From contig CP107851.1 of assembly GCA_036013505.1 (NCBI GenBank), positions 2,542,001-2,606,000 on the forward strand: DNA of 64,000 bases, in the 5' to 3' direction. Each line of letters opens with the position of its first letter. Positions within the stretch are counted from its first letter, which is position 1. Of the stretch, positions 57,533 through 64,000 are shown piece by piece. The position numbers and the translations under genes were made by a program. This stretch comes from Streptomyces sp. NBC_00510 (lineage in GTDB: Bacteria > Actinomycetota > Actinomycetes > Streptomycetales > Streptomycetaceae). The notes below the pieces were generated by a model. The model worked only from the letters and a program-made list of their open reading frames with translations, was not told the DNA's origin and made no database searches.

Positions 57533-58005
57533 GCGACCGTCCCCTTGAGGATGGAGCCCAACCGGGCCGTACCCACTCGTCCGTACAACCGGCCGTTCAC
57601 CTCGACCGCCGGCCCCAGGGCGCAGTTGCCGAGGCAGAAGACCTGCTCGACGGTGACCGAACCGTCCGGGGTCGTCTCCCCCAGGGCCAGTCCCGCTTCC
57701 CCCGCATAGCCGACCAGCGCGTCGGACCCGAGGGCCTGGCACGCCTCGGCGCGGCAGATGCGCACCGTGGTCCGTCCCGCCGGCTCACGGCGGAAGTCGT
57801 GGTAGAAGGTCACCACTCCGTGGACGTCCGCCCTGGAGAGGTTGAACTCGTCGGCGAGCACCGGTATCGCCTCTTTCGGCACGCAGCCCAACTCGGCCTG
57901 CAGGGCGTGCAGTACCGGCAGCAGCGCACCGCGCTGCTCCCGATGGTCGGCCACAACCGTCCGGACCACGTCTTCGACCGTCATGTCACTCCCGCCGATC
58001 GTCAT
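57529..58005 (-). CDS. fdsG: Formate dehydrogenase gamma subunit (NuoE-like, 2Fe-2S)
   Basis: A 158-residue NuoE-type protein with the thioredoxin-like 2Fe-2S ligands in CRAEACQ and FCLGNC, plus the leading helical domain (LPVLHALQAELGCVP and HGVVTFYHDF). It is the first gene of the fdsGBAD operon. ATG 58005 has GGAG 7 nt upstream; ATG 57984, after GGGAG, is an almost equal choice and would shorten it by 7 residues. A TGCATAC-type site lies 99-125 bp upstream. Confidence 0.9.
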
Positions 58006-58103
58006 TGACCACTCCGCCTTCGCCAGGTCAGGGAGTTCGGGCGCGGGATCGTCACAGAGCCGCTTCGCCTTCCCGACGGTGCCGGCAGTACACGGCGACG
58101 ATA

Positions 58104-58130
58104 CCGCATACAAACTTCTGCATACAGAAT
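58104..58130 (-). promoter_or_regulatory. TGCATAC-type operator upstream of the formate dehydrogenase operon
   Basis: GCATACAAACTTC is followed by TGCATACAGAAT on the plus strand, giving two GCATAC direct repeats 16 bp apart. It sits between the fds operon and the second GntR gene. Confidence 0.55.
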
Positions 58131-58194
58131 CCTACAGCCGGGACTTTCCCAAGTCCCGGCACCCGGGCGCGTCTTGTCGCGACCGAAGGGCATG

Positions 58195-58218
58195 TTGCAT
58201 ACCAAAACCTGTATACTG
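58195..58218 (+). promoter_or_regulatory. TGCATAC-type operator upstream of the second GntR gene
   Basis: TTGCATACC-N7-TGTATACTG, 85-108 bp upstream of the GntR ATG. It is very similar to the site in front of the first GntR at 45001. Confidence 0.6.
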
Positions 58219-58302
58219 ACCGTTCCCGCCGCCGGCGACCCTCACGGCGGCCACCAGTGCAGAGCCGTCGGCCCACAGGCTCGGTGGCAGAACGGGGGAA
58301 CC

Positions 58303-58992
58303 ATGCGTGAGGCCCTGACGGCCGCGGCGACCCGCCGGGTCGCCCGCCCCGCACCACTGCGCCAGGCCGTGTACGACGCCCTGATCGAACTGATCATCAA
58401 CGGCTCCCTCACACCGGGCCAGCACCTGGTCGAGGCCGAACTCGCCGAGCACCTCGGGGTCTCCCGCCAGCCGGTGCGCGAGGCCCTGCAGCGCCTGCAG
58501 ACCGACGGCTGGGTCGACCTGCGCCCCGCCCAGGGCGCCTTCGTCCACTCCCCCACCGAGGAGGAGGCCGCCCAGCTGCTCGGCGTCCGCTCGGTGCTGG
58601 AGACGTACTCGGCCCGGCTCGCCGCCGAGAACGCCAAGCCCGAGGACGTCGAACGCCTCTGGGAGCTGCAGAAGGAGGGCGTCGAGGCGCTCGCCGGAGG
58701 CGACGTGGAGCGCCTGGTCACGGCCAACACGGCGCTGCACTCCTTCATCACGTCCATCGCCGCGAACGCCGTGCTGGCCGAGCTGATCTCGCAGGTGAGC
58801 CGGAAGGTGCGGTGGTACTACACCCCCATCGCCAAGCCCCGCGGCAAGGACGCCTGGAACGAGCACGCCCAGCTCATCAAGGCCATCGCCAAGGGCGACG
58901 GCGACCGCGCCGGCGAGATCATGCGCAAGCACACCGAACGCACCGGCGACTACCGCAAGGCGGTCGCGGCGGGGGCGACGGCGCTGAGCTGA
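58303..58992 (+). CDS. GntR-family regulator (FCD type), second paralogue
   Basis: A 229-residue regulator with a winged HTH (about 15-78, RQAVYDALIELIINGSL, HLGVSRQPVREALQRLQTDG) and an FCD domain (about 92-222) with His in ALHSFI, NEHAQLI and RKHTER. The HTH is nearly the same as that of the 45061-45756 regulator, so both should read the same operator, while the effector domains differ more. ATG 58303 follows GGGGGAA. It diverges from the formate dehydrogenase operon across two TGCATAC-type sites and overlaps the end of the convergent dehydrogenase-like gene by 43 bp. Confidence 0.88.
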   Translation: MREALTAAATRRVARPAPLRQAVYDALIELIINGSLTPGQHLVEAELAEHLGVSRQPVREALQRLQTDGWVDLRPAQGAFVHSPTEEEAAQLLGVRSVLETYSARLAAENAKPEDVERLWELQKEGVEALAGGDVERLVTANTALHSFITSIAANAVLAELISQVSRKVRWYYTPIAKPRGKDAWNEHAQLIKAIAKGDGDRAGEIMRKHTERTGDYRKAVAAGATALS

Positions 58993-59774
58993 GCCGCCCG
59001 GCCCGCCGCCGCGCCCACCGCCGCCGACGCGGCCGTCTCCGCGGCCTCGACCGACGGGTGGACGGCCGAGGAGCCCAGGGCGTCGCGCAGTTCGCGCAGC
59101 CACGGCAGCACGGCGCGCAGCACGACCTCGCGCCCCGCGCCGTCCTCCCCGAGCATCGCGTCGGCGGGGACGAGGACCGGGTCGGCGAGGACCGTGGAGG
59201 TGGCACTGCCGTGCGGCCCTCCCCCGTCCGGCCGGGCCGGGACGAACAGGTCGGGCGCGTGCGCGGGCACCAGCCACAGGGTCAGCCCGTCCCCGGCGGC
59301 CAGCGGCAGCGACGACCAGACGTAGCTGTCGGCCTCCCCCGCAGCGACCACCTCGCGCTTGCGGGCGCGCAGGGCGACCACCTCTCCCGAGCGGGTGGCG
59401 GTCGCGCCCGCGGCACCGTACGCGCCGTCCGTACCGTCCGCCAGGGCGAGGCTGCTGAGGTGGCGTCCGGCGGCCGTCTCACCGCGCACCCAGCGGCTCC
59501 CGCACGCCTCGATCACCGCGACCGCCGCGTAGTGGGACTGCAGCACGGCCGCGGTCACCGGGCAGGTCCCGGCGATCCGCGCGACGACCTCGGCGGCCTC
59601 GGCCGGACCCCGGCCACCGCCGCCCAGGTCGGCGGAGACGGTCAGCCCGAGCAGCCCGGCCTCGCCCAGGGCGCTCACCGCGCCGCGCGGGAAGCTCCCC
59701 TCCCTGCCGGTCCGCTCGGCACGGGGCGCGATGACGTCGCTCAGGACACGGGAGAAGGCGTTGCGGTACGACAC
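58950..59774 (-). CDS. Acyl-CoA dehydrogenase-like protein lacking the C-terminal domain
   Basis: A 274-residue protein from GTG 59774. The N-terminal helical domain and middle beta-domain of acyl-CoA dehydrogenases are recognisable (GEAGLLGLTVSADLGGGG, AEVVARIAGTCPVTAAVLQSH, ADPVLVPADAMLG). The C-terminal four-helix domain with the usual catalytic Glu and much of the FAD-binding dimer interface is absent (family length about 380), and the end is Ala-rich. It may be degenerate or have another role. It lies downstream of carbonic anhydrase on the same strand. Confidence 0.65.
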   Translation of the reverse strand: MSYRNAFSRVLSDVIAPRAERTGREGSFPRGAVSALGEAGLLGLTVSADLGGGGRGPAEAAEVVARIAGTCPVTAAVLQSHYAAVAVIEACGSRWVRGETAAGRHLSSLALADGTDGAYGAAGATATRSGEVVALRARKREVVAAGEADSYVWSSLPLAAGDGLTLWLVPAHAPDLFVPARPDGGGPHGSATSTVLADPVLVPADAMLGEDGAGREVVLRAVLPWLRELRDALGSSAVHPSVEAAETAASAAVGAAAGRAAQLSAVAPAATALR

Positions 59775-59841
59775 GAGGTGACCCCCTCGGGAACGGTTGC
59801 TGATCTGCCGTCAGGCAGCGGATGTGGGCACGACGACGGAC

Positions 59842-59882
59842 GGGGCGGCCGGGCACGCGGGTGCGTGCGGGCCGGCCGCCCC
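59842..59882 (-). terminator. Hairpin between carbonic anhydrase and the dehydrogenase-like gene
   Basis: GGGGCGGCCGG pairs perfectly with CCGGCCGCCCC (11 bp) across a 19-nt loop, beginning 114 bp beyond the carbonic anhydrase stop. Confidence 0.45.
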
Positions 59883-59995
59883 GCCGGCGTGCGCGCGGAC
59901 CAGCCGCCGGGAGCAGCCGTCCCGCGTCTCCCGGCAGGTTGCCGTCCGCCGGTCCGCGCGCAGGTCCTGGTGGGGGCGCGAGTGCCCCGGGTGGT

Positions 59996-60547
59996 TCAGG
60001 GGCGCGGGTCGATCTCCCGCAGCAGCCCCGTCGTGACGTCGAAGACGAACCCCCGGACGTCGTCGGTGTGGGGCAGGAACGGGGACGTACGCACCCGCTG
60101 CATCGACTGCCGGACGTCCTGGTCGACGTCCTGGAACGCCTCCACCGCCCAGGCGGGGCGCTGGCCGACCTCCAGCTCCAGCTCGTGGCGGAAGTCCTCG
60201 GTGAGGGTCTGCAGACCGCAGCCGGTGTGGTGGATCAGTATCACGCTGCGGGTCTTCAGGGCGCGCTGGCTGATGGTCAGCGAACGGATGGTGTCGTCGG
60301 TGACCACACCGCCGGCGTTGCGGATGGTGTGGCAGTCGCCCAGTTCCAGGCCGAGGGCGGCGTGCAGGTCGATCCGGGCGTCCATGCAGGCCACCACGGC
60401 CACCTGGAGCACGGGCCGGGCGCCCATGCCCGGGTCGGTGAACCCGGCGGCGTACTTGCGGTTGGACTCCACGAGGCGGTCGATGACCGTCTCCCCGCCC
60501 GGGACGCTGCCGCCGGGCTGTGCGGAACCGTACGTTGACGTCGTCAT
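59996..60547 (-). CDS. Beta-class carbonic anhydrase
   Basis: A 183-residue beta-carbonic anhydrase interconverting CO2 and bicarbonate. The zinc ligands and catalytic dyad are visible: Cys, Asp and Arg in VACMDARIDL, and His and Cys in IHHTGCGL, with RNAGGVVTDDT between them. This is the smaller mycobacterial-type form (about 165-185 residues). Oxc and formate dehydrogenase each release one CO2 per oxalate, so the location fits CO2 handling. A LysR-type element matching the one in front of oxc is 118-136 bp upstream. Confidence 0.92.
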   Translation of the reverse strand: MTTSTYGSAQPGGSVPGGETVIDRLVESNRKYAAGFTDPGMGARPVLQVAVVACMDARIDLHAALGLELGDCHTIRNAGGVVTDDTIRSLTISQRALKTRSVILIHHTGCGLQTLTEDFRHELELEVGQRPAWAVEAFQDVDQDVRQSMQRVRTSPFLPHTDDVRGFVFDVTTGLLREIDPRP

Positions 60548-60664
60548 GACTTCCGGTGCGCTCCTTTTCTGGTGCGGCCGTCCACGTGCTCCGATCATCC
60601 ACGCGGGCGGCCGGTCCGGGGCGGACCACGGCGGCTCCTGCCGCTCCCGTGTCCGTCCGGCGGT

Positions 60665-60683
60665 CGATAGACGGGGTGTATCA
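60665..60683 (-). promoter_or_regulatory. CGATA-N9-TATCA element upstream of carbonic anhydrase
   Basis: CGATA-GACGGGGTG-TATCA, matching 37438-37456 in 16 of 19 positions, including 7 of the 9 spacer bases. Predicted target of the island's LysR regulator. Confidence 0.55.
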
Positions 60684-60837
60684 ATGCAGGCCGGACCGTG
60701 CGGCGCACCGGCCCCGGTACGGCGGCGGGGTCCCCGGCGCCGGCGAGCCGCACACCGGGCGCCGCCCGTACGGCGGCGGGGCGCACCGCCGGGTCGTGTC
60801 ACTGCCGGTGGAACGGCGCGCGTGGTCCGCGGTCATG

Positions 60838-62067
60838 TCAGATCACTCCCAGTGCCTTGAGCCCCGGCAACTCGTCCTCGTGGATGCCGAGTTCGGTGGT
60901 GTAGATGTCGTGGTTGTGTTCGCCGAGGAGGGGTGAGCGGTGGATGGTGGTGGGTGAGTCGGAGAGTTTGAGGGGGTTGCCGACGGTGGTGTAGGTGCCG
61001 CGTTCGGGGTGGTCGACTTCGACGACGATGTCGTTGGCCTTGAGGCTGGCGTCGTCGATGATCTCCTTGGTGGACAGGATGGGCCCGCACGGGATGTTGT
61101 GGGTGTTGAGCTCTTCCAGGACCTGCCATTTGGGCAGGGTGGTGGTCCATTCCTCGATGAGCTGGAACATTTTGGCGAGTTTCGGCAGCCGGGCTTCGGG
61201 GGTGGCCCATTCGGGGTCGGTGGCCAGTTCGGGGTGGCCGATGAGTTCGGCCAGGGGTTGCCAGCCGACGGGCTGCACGATGACGTAGACGTAGTCGTTG
61301 GGGCCGCCGGGGGCGCATTTGACCGCCCAGCCGGGCTGTCCGCCGCCGGAGGCGTTGCCCGAACGCGGGACTTCGTCGGTGAAGTCCTCGTTGGGGTACT
61401 CCGCCAGCGGTCCGTGGGCCAGGCGTTGCTGGTCGCGGAGTTTGACGCGGCACAGGTTGAGCACCGCGTGCTGCATGGCGACCTGGACGCGTTGTCCGCG
61501 GCCGGTGTGGGTGCGCTGGTACAGGGCGGCCAGGATCCCCGCGACGGCGTGCACCCCGGTGCCCGAGTCGCCGATCTGGGCGCCGGTGGCCATGGGCGGA
61601 CCGCCCTCGAAGCCGGTCGTGGCCATCGACCCGCCCATCGCCTGCGCGACCACCTCGTAGGCCTTGTACGCGGTGTACGGGCCGTCCCCGAAGCCCTTGA
61701 TGGAGGCGTACACGATCCGCGGGTTGATCTCCTGGATCCGCTCCCAGGTGAACCCCATCCGGTCCACCGCACCCGGCCCGAAGTTCTCCACCATCACATC
61801 ACTGCGCGCGATCAGCTCGGTCAGGATCTCCCGCCCGCGCGGGGTCTTGGTGTTCAGCGTGATGCTCCGCTTGTTCGCGTTCAGCATCGTGAAGTACAAA
61901 CTGTCCACCCCCGGCACATCCCGCAACTGACGCCGCGTGATGTCACCACCCGGAGCCTCCAGCTTCACCACGTCCGCACCCAGCCACGCCAACAACTGCG
62001 TCGCCGACGGACCCGACTGCACATGCGTCATATCCAGGACGCGCACACCTTCGAGTGCCTTGGTCAC
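60838..62067 (-). CDS. frc: Formyl-CoA:oxalate CoA-transferase, second copy
   Basis: A 409-residue class III CoA-transferase similar to the frc at 34230, with the catalytic Asp in GDSGTGVHA and the loop [10 protein letters not shown]. It is clearly diverged in sequence, so this is not a recent duplicate. It could have another acceptor preference (for example formate or succinate) or serve under different conditions. GTG 62067 follows GAGGTGG. It has its own promoter with a TGCATAC-type operator, unlike the oxc-frc operon, and a TetR gene diverges from it 215 bp away. Confidence 0.9.
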   Translation of the reverse strand: MTKALEGVRVLDMTHVQSGPSATQLLAWLGADVVKLEAPGGDITRRQLRDVPGVDSLYFTMLNANKRSITLNTKTPRGREILTELIARSDVMVENFGPGAVDRMGFTWERIQEINPRIVYASIKGFGDGPYTAYKAYEVVAQAMGGSMATTGFEGGPPMATGAQIGDSGTGVHAVAGILAALYQRTHTGRGQRVQVAMQHAVLNLCRVKLRDQQRLAHGPLAEYPNEDFTDEVPRSGNASGGGQPGWAVKCAPGGPNDYVYVIVQPVGWQPLAELIGHPELATDPEWATPEARLPKLAKMFQLIEEWTTTLPKWQVLEELNTHNIPCGPILSTKEIIDDASLKANDIVVEVDHPERGTYTTVGNPLKLSDSPTTIHRSPLLGEHNHDIYTTELGIHEDELPGLKALGVI

Positions 62068-62118
62068 AACGGCCACCTCACAAGTCCAACGACGGGTCGG
62101 GAGTGGTGCGTCGGGATC

Positions 62119-62146
62119 CCATACTGCAGATTGCATACCGTATGGA
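62119..62146 (-). promoter_or_regulatory. TGCATAC-type operator upstream of the second frc
   Basis: CCATACTGCAGA followed by TTGCATACCGTATGGAG, with the perfect palindrome CATAC-C-GTATG, 52-79 bp upstream of the start. Same layout as the site upstream of the antiporter gene. Confidence 0.6.
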
Positions 62147-62234
62147 GTAACCATGGTTGCGGCCCGCACGGTGGATGTCCAGAGAACGCGGGCAAAGATT
62201 TCCCCCGCGATCCCTATGGATGACCCACGGTCAC

Positions 62235-62251
62235 CGTGTTAAATTAACACG
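62235..62251 (+). promoter_or_regulatory. TetR operator
   Basis: CGTGTTAA-A-TTAACACG, a perfect 17-bp palindrome 32-48 bp upstream of the TetR ATG, very AT-rich for this genome. Probably the autoregulatory site. Confidence 0.65.
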
Positions 62252-62282
62252 AAGATTCGTTTTTTAATCGAGGGATGAATCC

Positions 62283-62885
62283 ATGCCGAAGGTCACGCAG
62301 GAGTACATGGAGGCCCGCCGCCGGCAGATCCTGGACGCGGCGCGCCGCTGCTTCCTGCGGGACGGGTTCCATTCCACGTCCATGCAGGACCTCTTCGCGG
62401 AGTCGGGCCTCTCGGCGGGCGCGGTGTACCGGCACTTCGCCAGCAAGAACGAGATGATCACGGCCATCGTCGAGGAGAGCATGCGTGACGTCCTGGCGAT
62501 GGTCCACGGTGTCGCCAAGGACCGTCCCAGCAGCTCCGTCGGGGACCTGATGGCCGATGTCTTCGACATCGTGAAGGCCAAGACCGCCGAGCAGAACATC
62601 GCCGGGCTGTCCGTGCTGGCCTGGTCCGAATCCCTGCGGAACCCCGCACTGGCGGAGCAGTTCAACGACCTGCTGGCCCAGATGCGCTCCGCCCTCACCG
62701 AGGTCATCCGGGAACACCAGCAGAGCGGCACCCTGACGCGTGAGGCCTCCCCCGAGGCGATCGGCGCCGCGCTCCTGTGCACCCTGCCCGGCTACATCCT
62801 CCACCTGGCCATGGGTGACTCCGAGGCCGTCGAGGGGGTTCCCGACGCCCTCCGCGCGCTCTGGCCCGATGCGGCACCGTCCTGA
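62283..62885 (+). CDS. TetR-family transcriptional regulator
   Basis: A 200-residue TetR protein with an N-terminal HTH (about 10-58, ARRRQILDAARRCFLRDG, then LFAESGLSAGAVYRHFASK) and a helical ligand-binding domain (about 80-195). ATG 62283 follows GAGGGATG. The palindrome just upstream suggests autoregulation. Target and ligand are unknown; the divergent frc and the convergent genes are the nearest candidates. Confidence 0.88.
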   Translation: MPKVTQEYMEARRRQILDAARRCFLRDGFHSTSMQDLFAESGLSAGAVYRHFASKNEMITAIVEESMRDVLAMVHGVAKDRPSSSVGDLMADVFDIVKAKTAEQNIAGLSVLAWSESLRNPALAEQFNDLLAQMRSALTEVIREHQQSGTLTREASPEAIGAALLCTLPGYILHLAMGDSEAVEGVPDALRALWPDAAPS

Positions 62886-62915
62886 CACCGCACCGCGCGC
62901 GGCGGGCTGGGGCGC

Positions 62916-63449
62916 TCAACGCGGCATCGGCCGGCCGGGCATCTCGCGGACCCGGCCCTCCAGGTGCACCCGGCACCGCGTGTGCTCCGGGAGGGCCAGG
63001 TCCCACAGTCCCGCGAGGAACCGCACGTCCACGCCGACCGTCACGGCACGGCCCGGGCCCCGCCCGGCGATGTCCAGCCGGACCAGGGCGGCGACGTCGG
63101 TGATGCCGTTGAGCGTGAGCATCGCGATGAGGGCCCGGCGGGTGCCGGTGTCGTCATAGGGGCGGACAAGCCGCAGCGTCCCACCGGAACCCGCGAGTTG
63201 GCGCCCCAGGTCCGTCCGGCGCCACGATCCGCCGGCCTCGTCCGCGCCGGGTATCCGAAAGCGCACCAGTCCCCCGGCCGGTCCGCCGACGCCATGGCCG
63301 ACGAGGAACGCCTCCTCGAGGTGCAACGGCAGGGACGAGAGGAGCCGGTCGCGGCGCCCGCTGCGCAGCCAGTTGCCGGCCCCGCGGCTGCCGTTGCCGC
63401 CGTCCGGTGGCGGCACTGAGGCATGGGGGATCCGGCGTCCGGGCTTCAT
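62916..63449 (-). CDS. Hypothetical protein coupled to a dihydrolipoyl dehydrogenase gene
   Basis: A 177-residue protein with no recognised domain. Its ATG 63449 overlaps the stop of the dehydrogenase gene by 4 bp (ATGA), which argues that it is real and translated with it. Regions such as AFLVGHGVGGPAGGLVRFRI and RRALIAMLTLNGITDVAALV look like a beta-rich, soluble fold. No signal peptide is evident. Confidence 0.5.
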   Translation of the reverse strand: MKPGRRIPHASVPPPDGGNGSRGAGNWLRSGRRDRLLSSLPLHLEEAFLVGHGVGGPAGGLVRFRIPGADEAGGSWRRTDLGRQLAGSGGTLRLVRPYDDTGTRRALIAMLTLNGITDVAALVRLDIAGRGPGRAVTVGVDVRFLAGLWDLALPEHTRCRVHLEGRVREMPGRPMPR

Positions 63450-64000
63450 CCGTGCCTGTGCAAGGGCTTGCCCGCGAGAGCGAGGAACGCCTCCCCCAGG
63501 GCCTCGTTCTGGGTCGGGTGAGCGTGGACGAGGGGGGCGACGTCGCCCGGATGGGCTTCCCAGGCGACCGCGAGCTGTGCCTCCGCGATGAGCTCGCCCA
63601 CCCTCGCACCGACCATGTGGACCCCTACCACCGGGCCGTCCTTCTCACGGACCAGCTTCACGAAGCCGGACGTACCGATGATCTGGCTCTTGCCGTTGCC
63701 CGCCAGGTTGTACTCGACGCTCTCCACCCGGTCGGCACCGAGCTCCTCCTCGGCCTGCGCTTGCGTCAGGCCGACCGACGCGACCTCCGGGTCGCAGTAG
63801 GTGACGCGGGGGATGTGTGCTTCGGCGATCGGTGCCGGGGCCAGACCGGCGATCTCCTCCGCGACGAAGATCCCGTGCTGGAAGCCGCGGTGCGCGAGTT
63901 GGAGACCTTCGACGACGTCCCCGACGGCGTAGACACCGGGTACCCGGGTCCGGAGGCCGGCGTCGACCTCGACGAATCCGCGGTCCAGCGTCACTCCGAC
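63446..64000 (-). CDS. Dihydrolipoyl dehydrogenase, C-terminal part (cut by window end)
   Basis: The last 184 residues of a flavoprotein disulfide reductase. The second FAD motif is VYAVGDVVEGLQLAHRG, and the dimerisation domain ends with HAHPTQNEALGEAF, which holds the active-site His-Glu pair. It is the E3 component of 2-oxoacid dehydrogenase complexes or a relative. The N-terminal part with the redox Cys pair lies beyond 64000, so the start is not seen. It is followed by a coupled hypothetical gene. Confidence 0.88.
   Translation of the reverse strand, partial: VGVTLDRGFVEVDAGLRTRVPGVYAVGDVVEGLQLAHRGFQHGIFVAEEIAGLAPAPIAEAHIPRVTYCDPEVASVGLTQAQAEEELGADRVESVEYNLAGNGKSQIIGTSGFVKLVREKDGPVVGVHMVGARVGELIAEAQLAVAWEAHPGDVAPLVHAHPTQNEALGEAFLALAGKPLHRHG

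Overview
The DNA is very GC-rich, with third-position G/C bias, frequent GTG starts, GGAGG-type ribosome binding sites and many secreted proteins. Together with gene content (AraC, GntR, PadR and TetR regulators, a secreted M4 protease, RHS proteins, IS5 and IS200/IS605 elements), this points to a Streptomyces or close actinomycete chromosome. No rRNA, tRNA or CRISPR array was recognised.

Region 1 (about 0.2-9.7 kb) is accessory and metabolic. It holds a broken Ku gene, a lipoprotein and a small secreted protein, an AraC regulator, a pnuC/nadR-like NAD-salvage pair, a divergent RclR-like/RclA-like redox pair and a frameshifted metallo-beta-lactamase-fold gene. A small duplicated piece of pnuC lies at 9.69-9.75 kb.

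Region 2 (10.2-22 kb) holds an IS200/IS605 element (tnpA and tnpB), two small membrane proteins, a helicase-associated-domain protein, a large secreted M4 metalloprotease, a DUF3293-type protein, a single-PAS protein and a tyrosine integrase pseudogene split by an IS5-family element.

Region 3 (22-34 kb) is a polymorphic toxin locus. A 2657-residue secreted RHS/YD protein with an embedded ricin-type lectin, a HINT autoprocessing domain and a short C-terminal toxin tip is followed by a candidate immunity gene. A 1060-residue secreted DNRLRE/FG-GAP-like protein is divergently transcribed from it.

Region 4 (34-62 kb) is an oxalate-catabolism island: formyl-CoA:oxalate CoA-transferase (frc, two copies), oxalyl-CoA decarboxylase (oxc), an AMP-forming acyl-CoA synthetase of oxalyl-CoA-ligase type, an oxalate:formate antiporter-like MFS protein, NAD-dependent formate dehydrogenase (delta-alpha-beta-gamma), a proton-translocating transhydrogenase (pntAB), a beta-carbonic anhydrase, a ketopantoate-reductase-like protein, a LysR regulator and two paralogous FCD-type GntR regulators. 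Predicted logic: oxalate enters, is activated by Frc (or the ligase) to oxalyl-CoA, Oxc releases CO2 and formyl-CoA, Frc releases formate, formate dehydrogenase makes NADH and CO2, transhydrogenase converts NADH to NADPH, and carbonic anhydrase handles the CO2. Two sets of operator-like sequences tie it together: a TGCATAC-containing element upstream of seven genes (including the distant PAS gene) and a CGATA-N9-TATC(G/A) element shared by the oxc/ligase and carbonic anhydrase promoters. An unrelated PadR/ABC exporter operon, a DEAD-box helicase and a cold-shock gene sit inside this region.

Region 5 (62-64 kb) has a TetR regulator with a perfect palindromic operator, a hypothetical gene and the C-terminal part of a dihydrolipoyl dehydrogenase cut by the window end.
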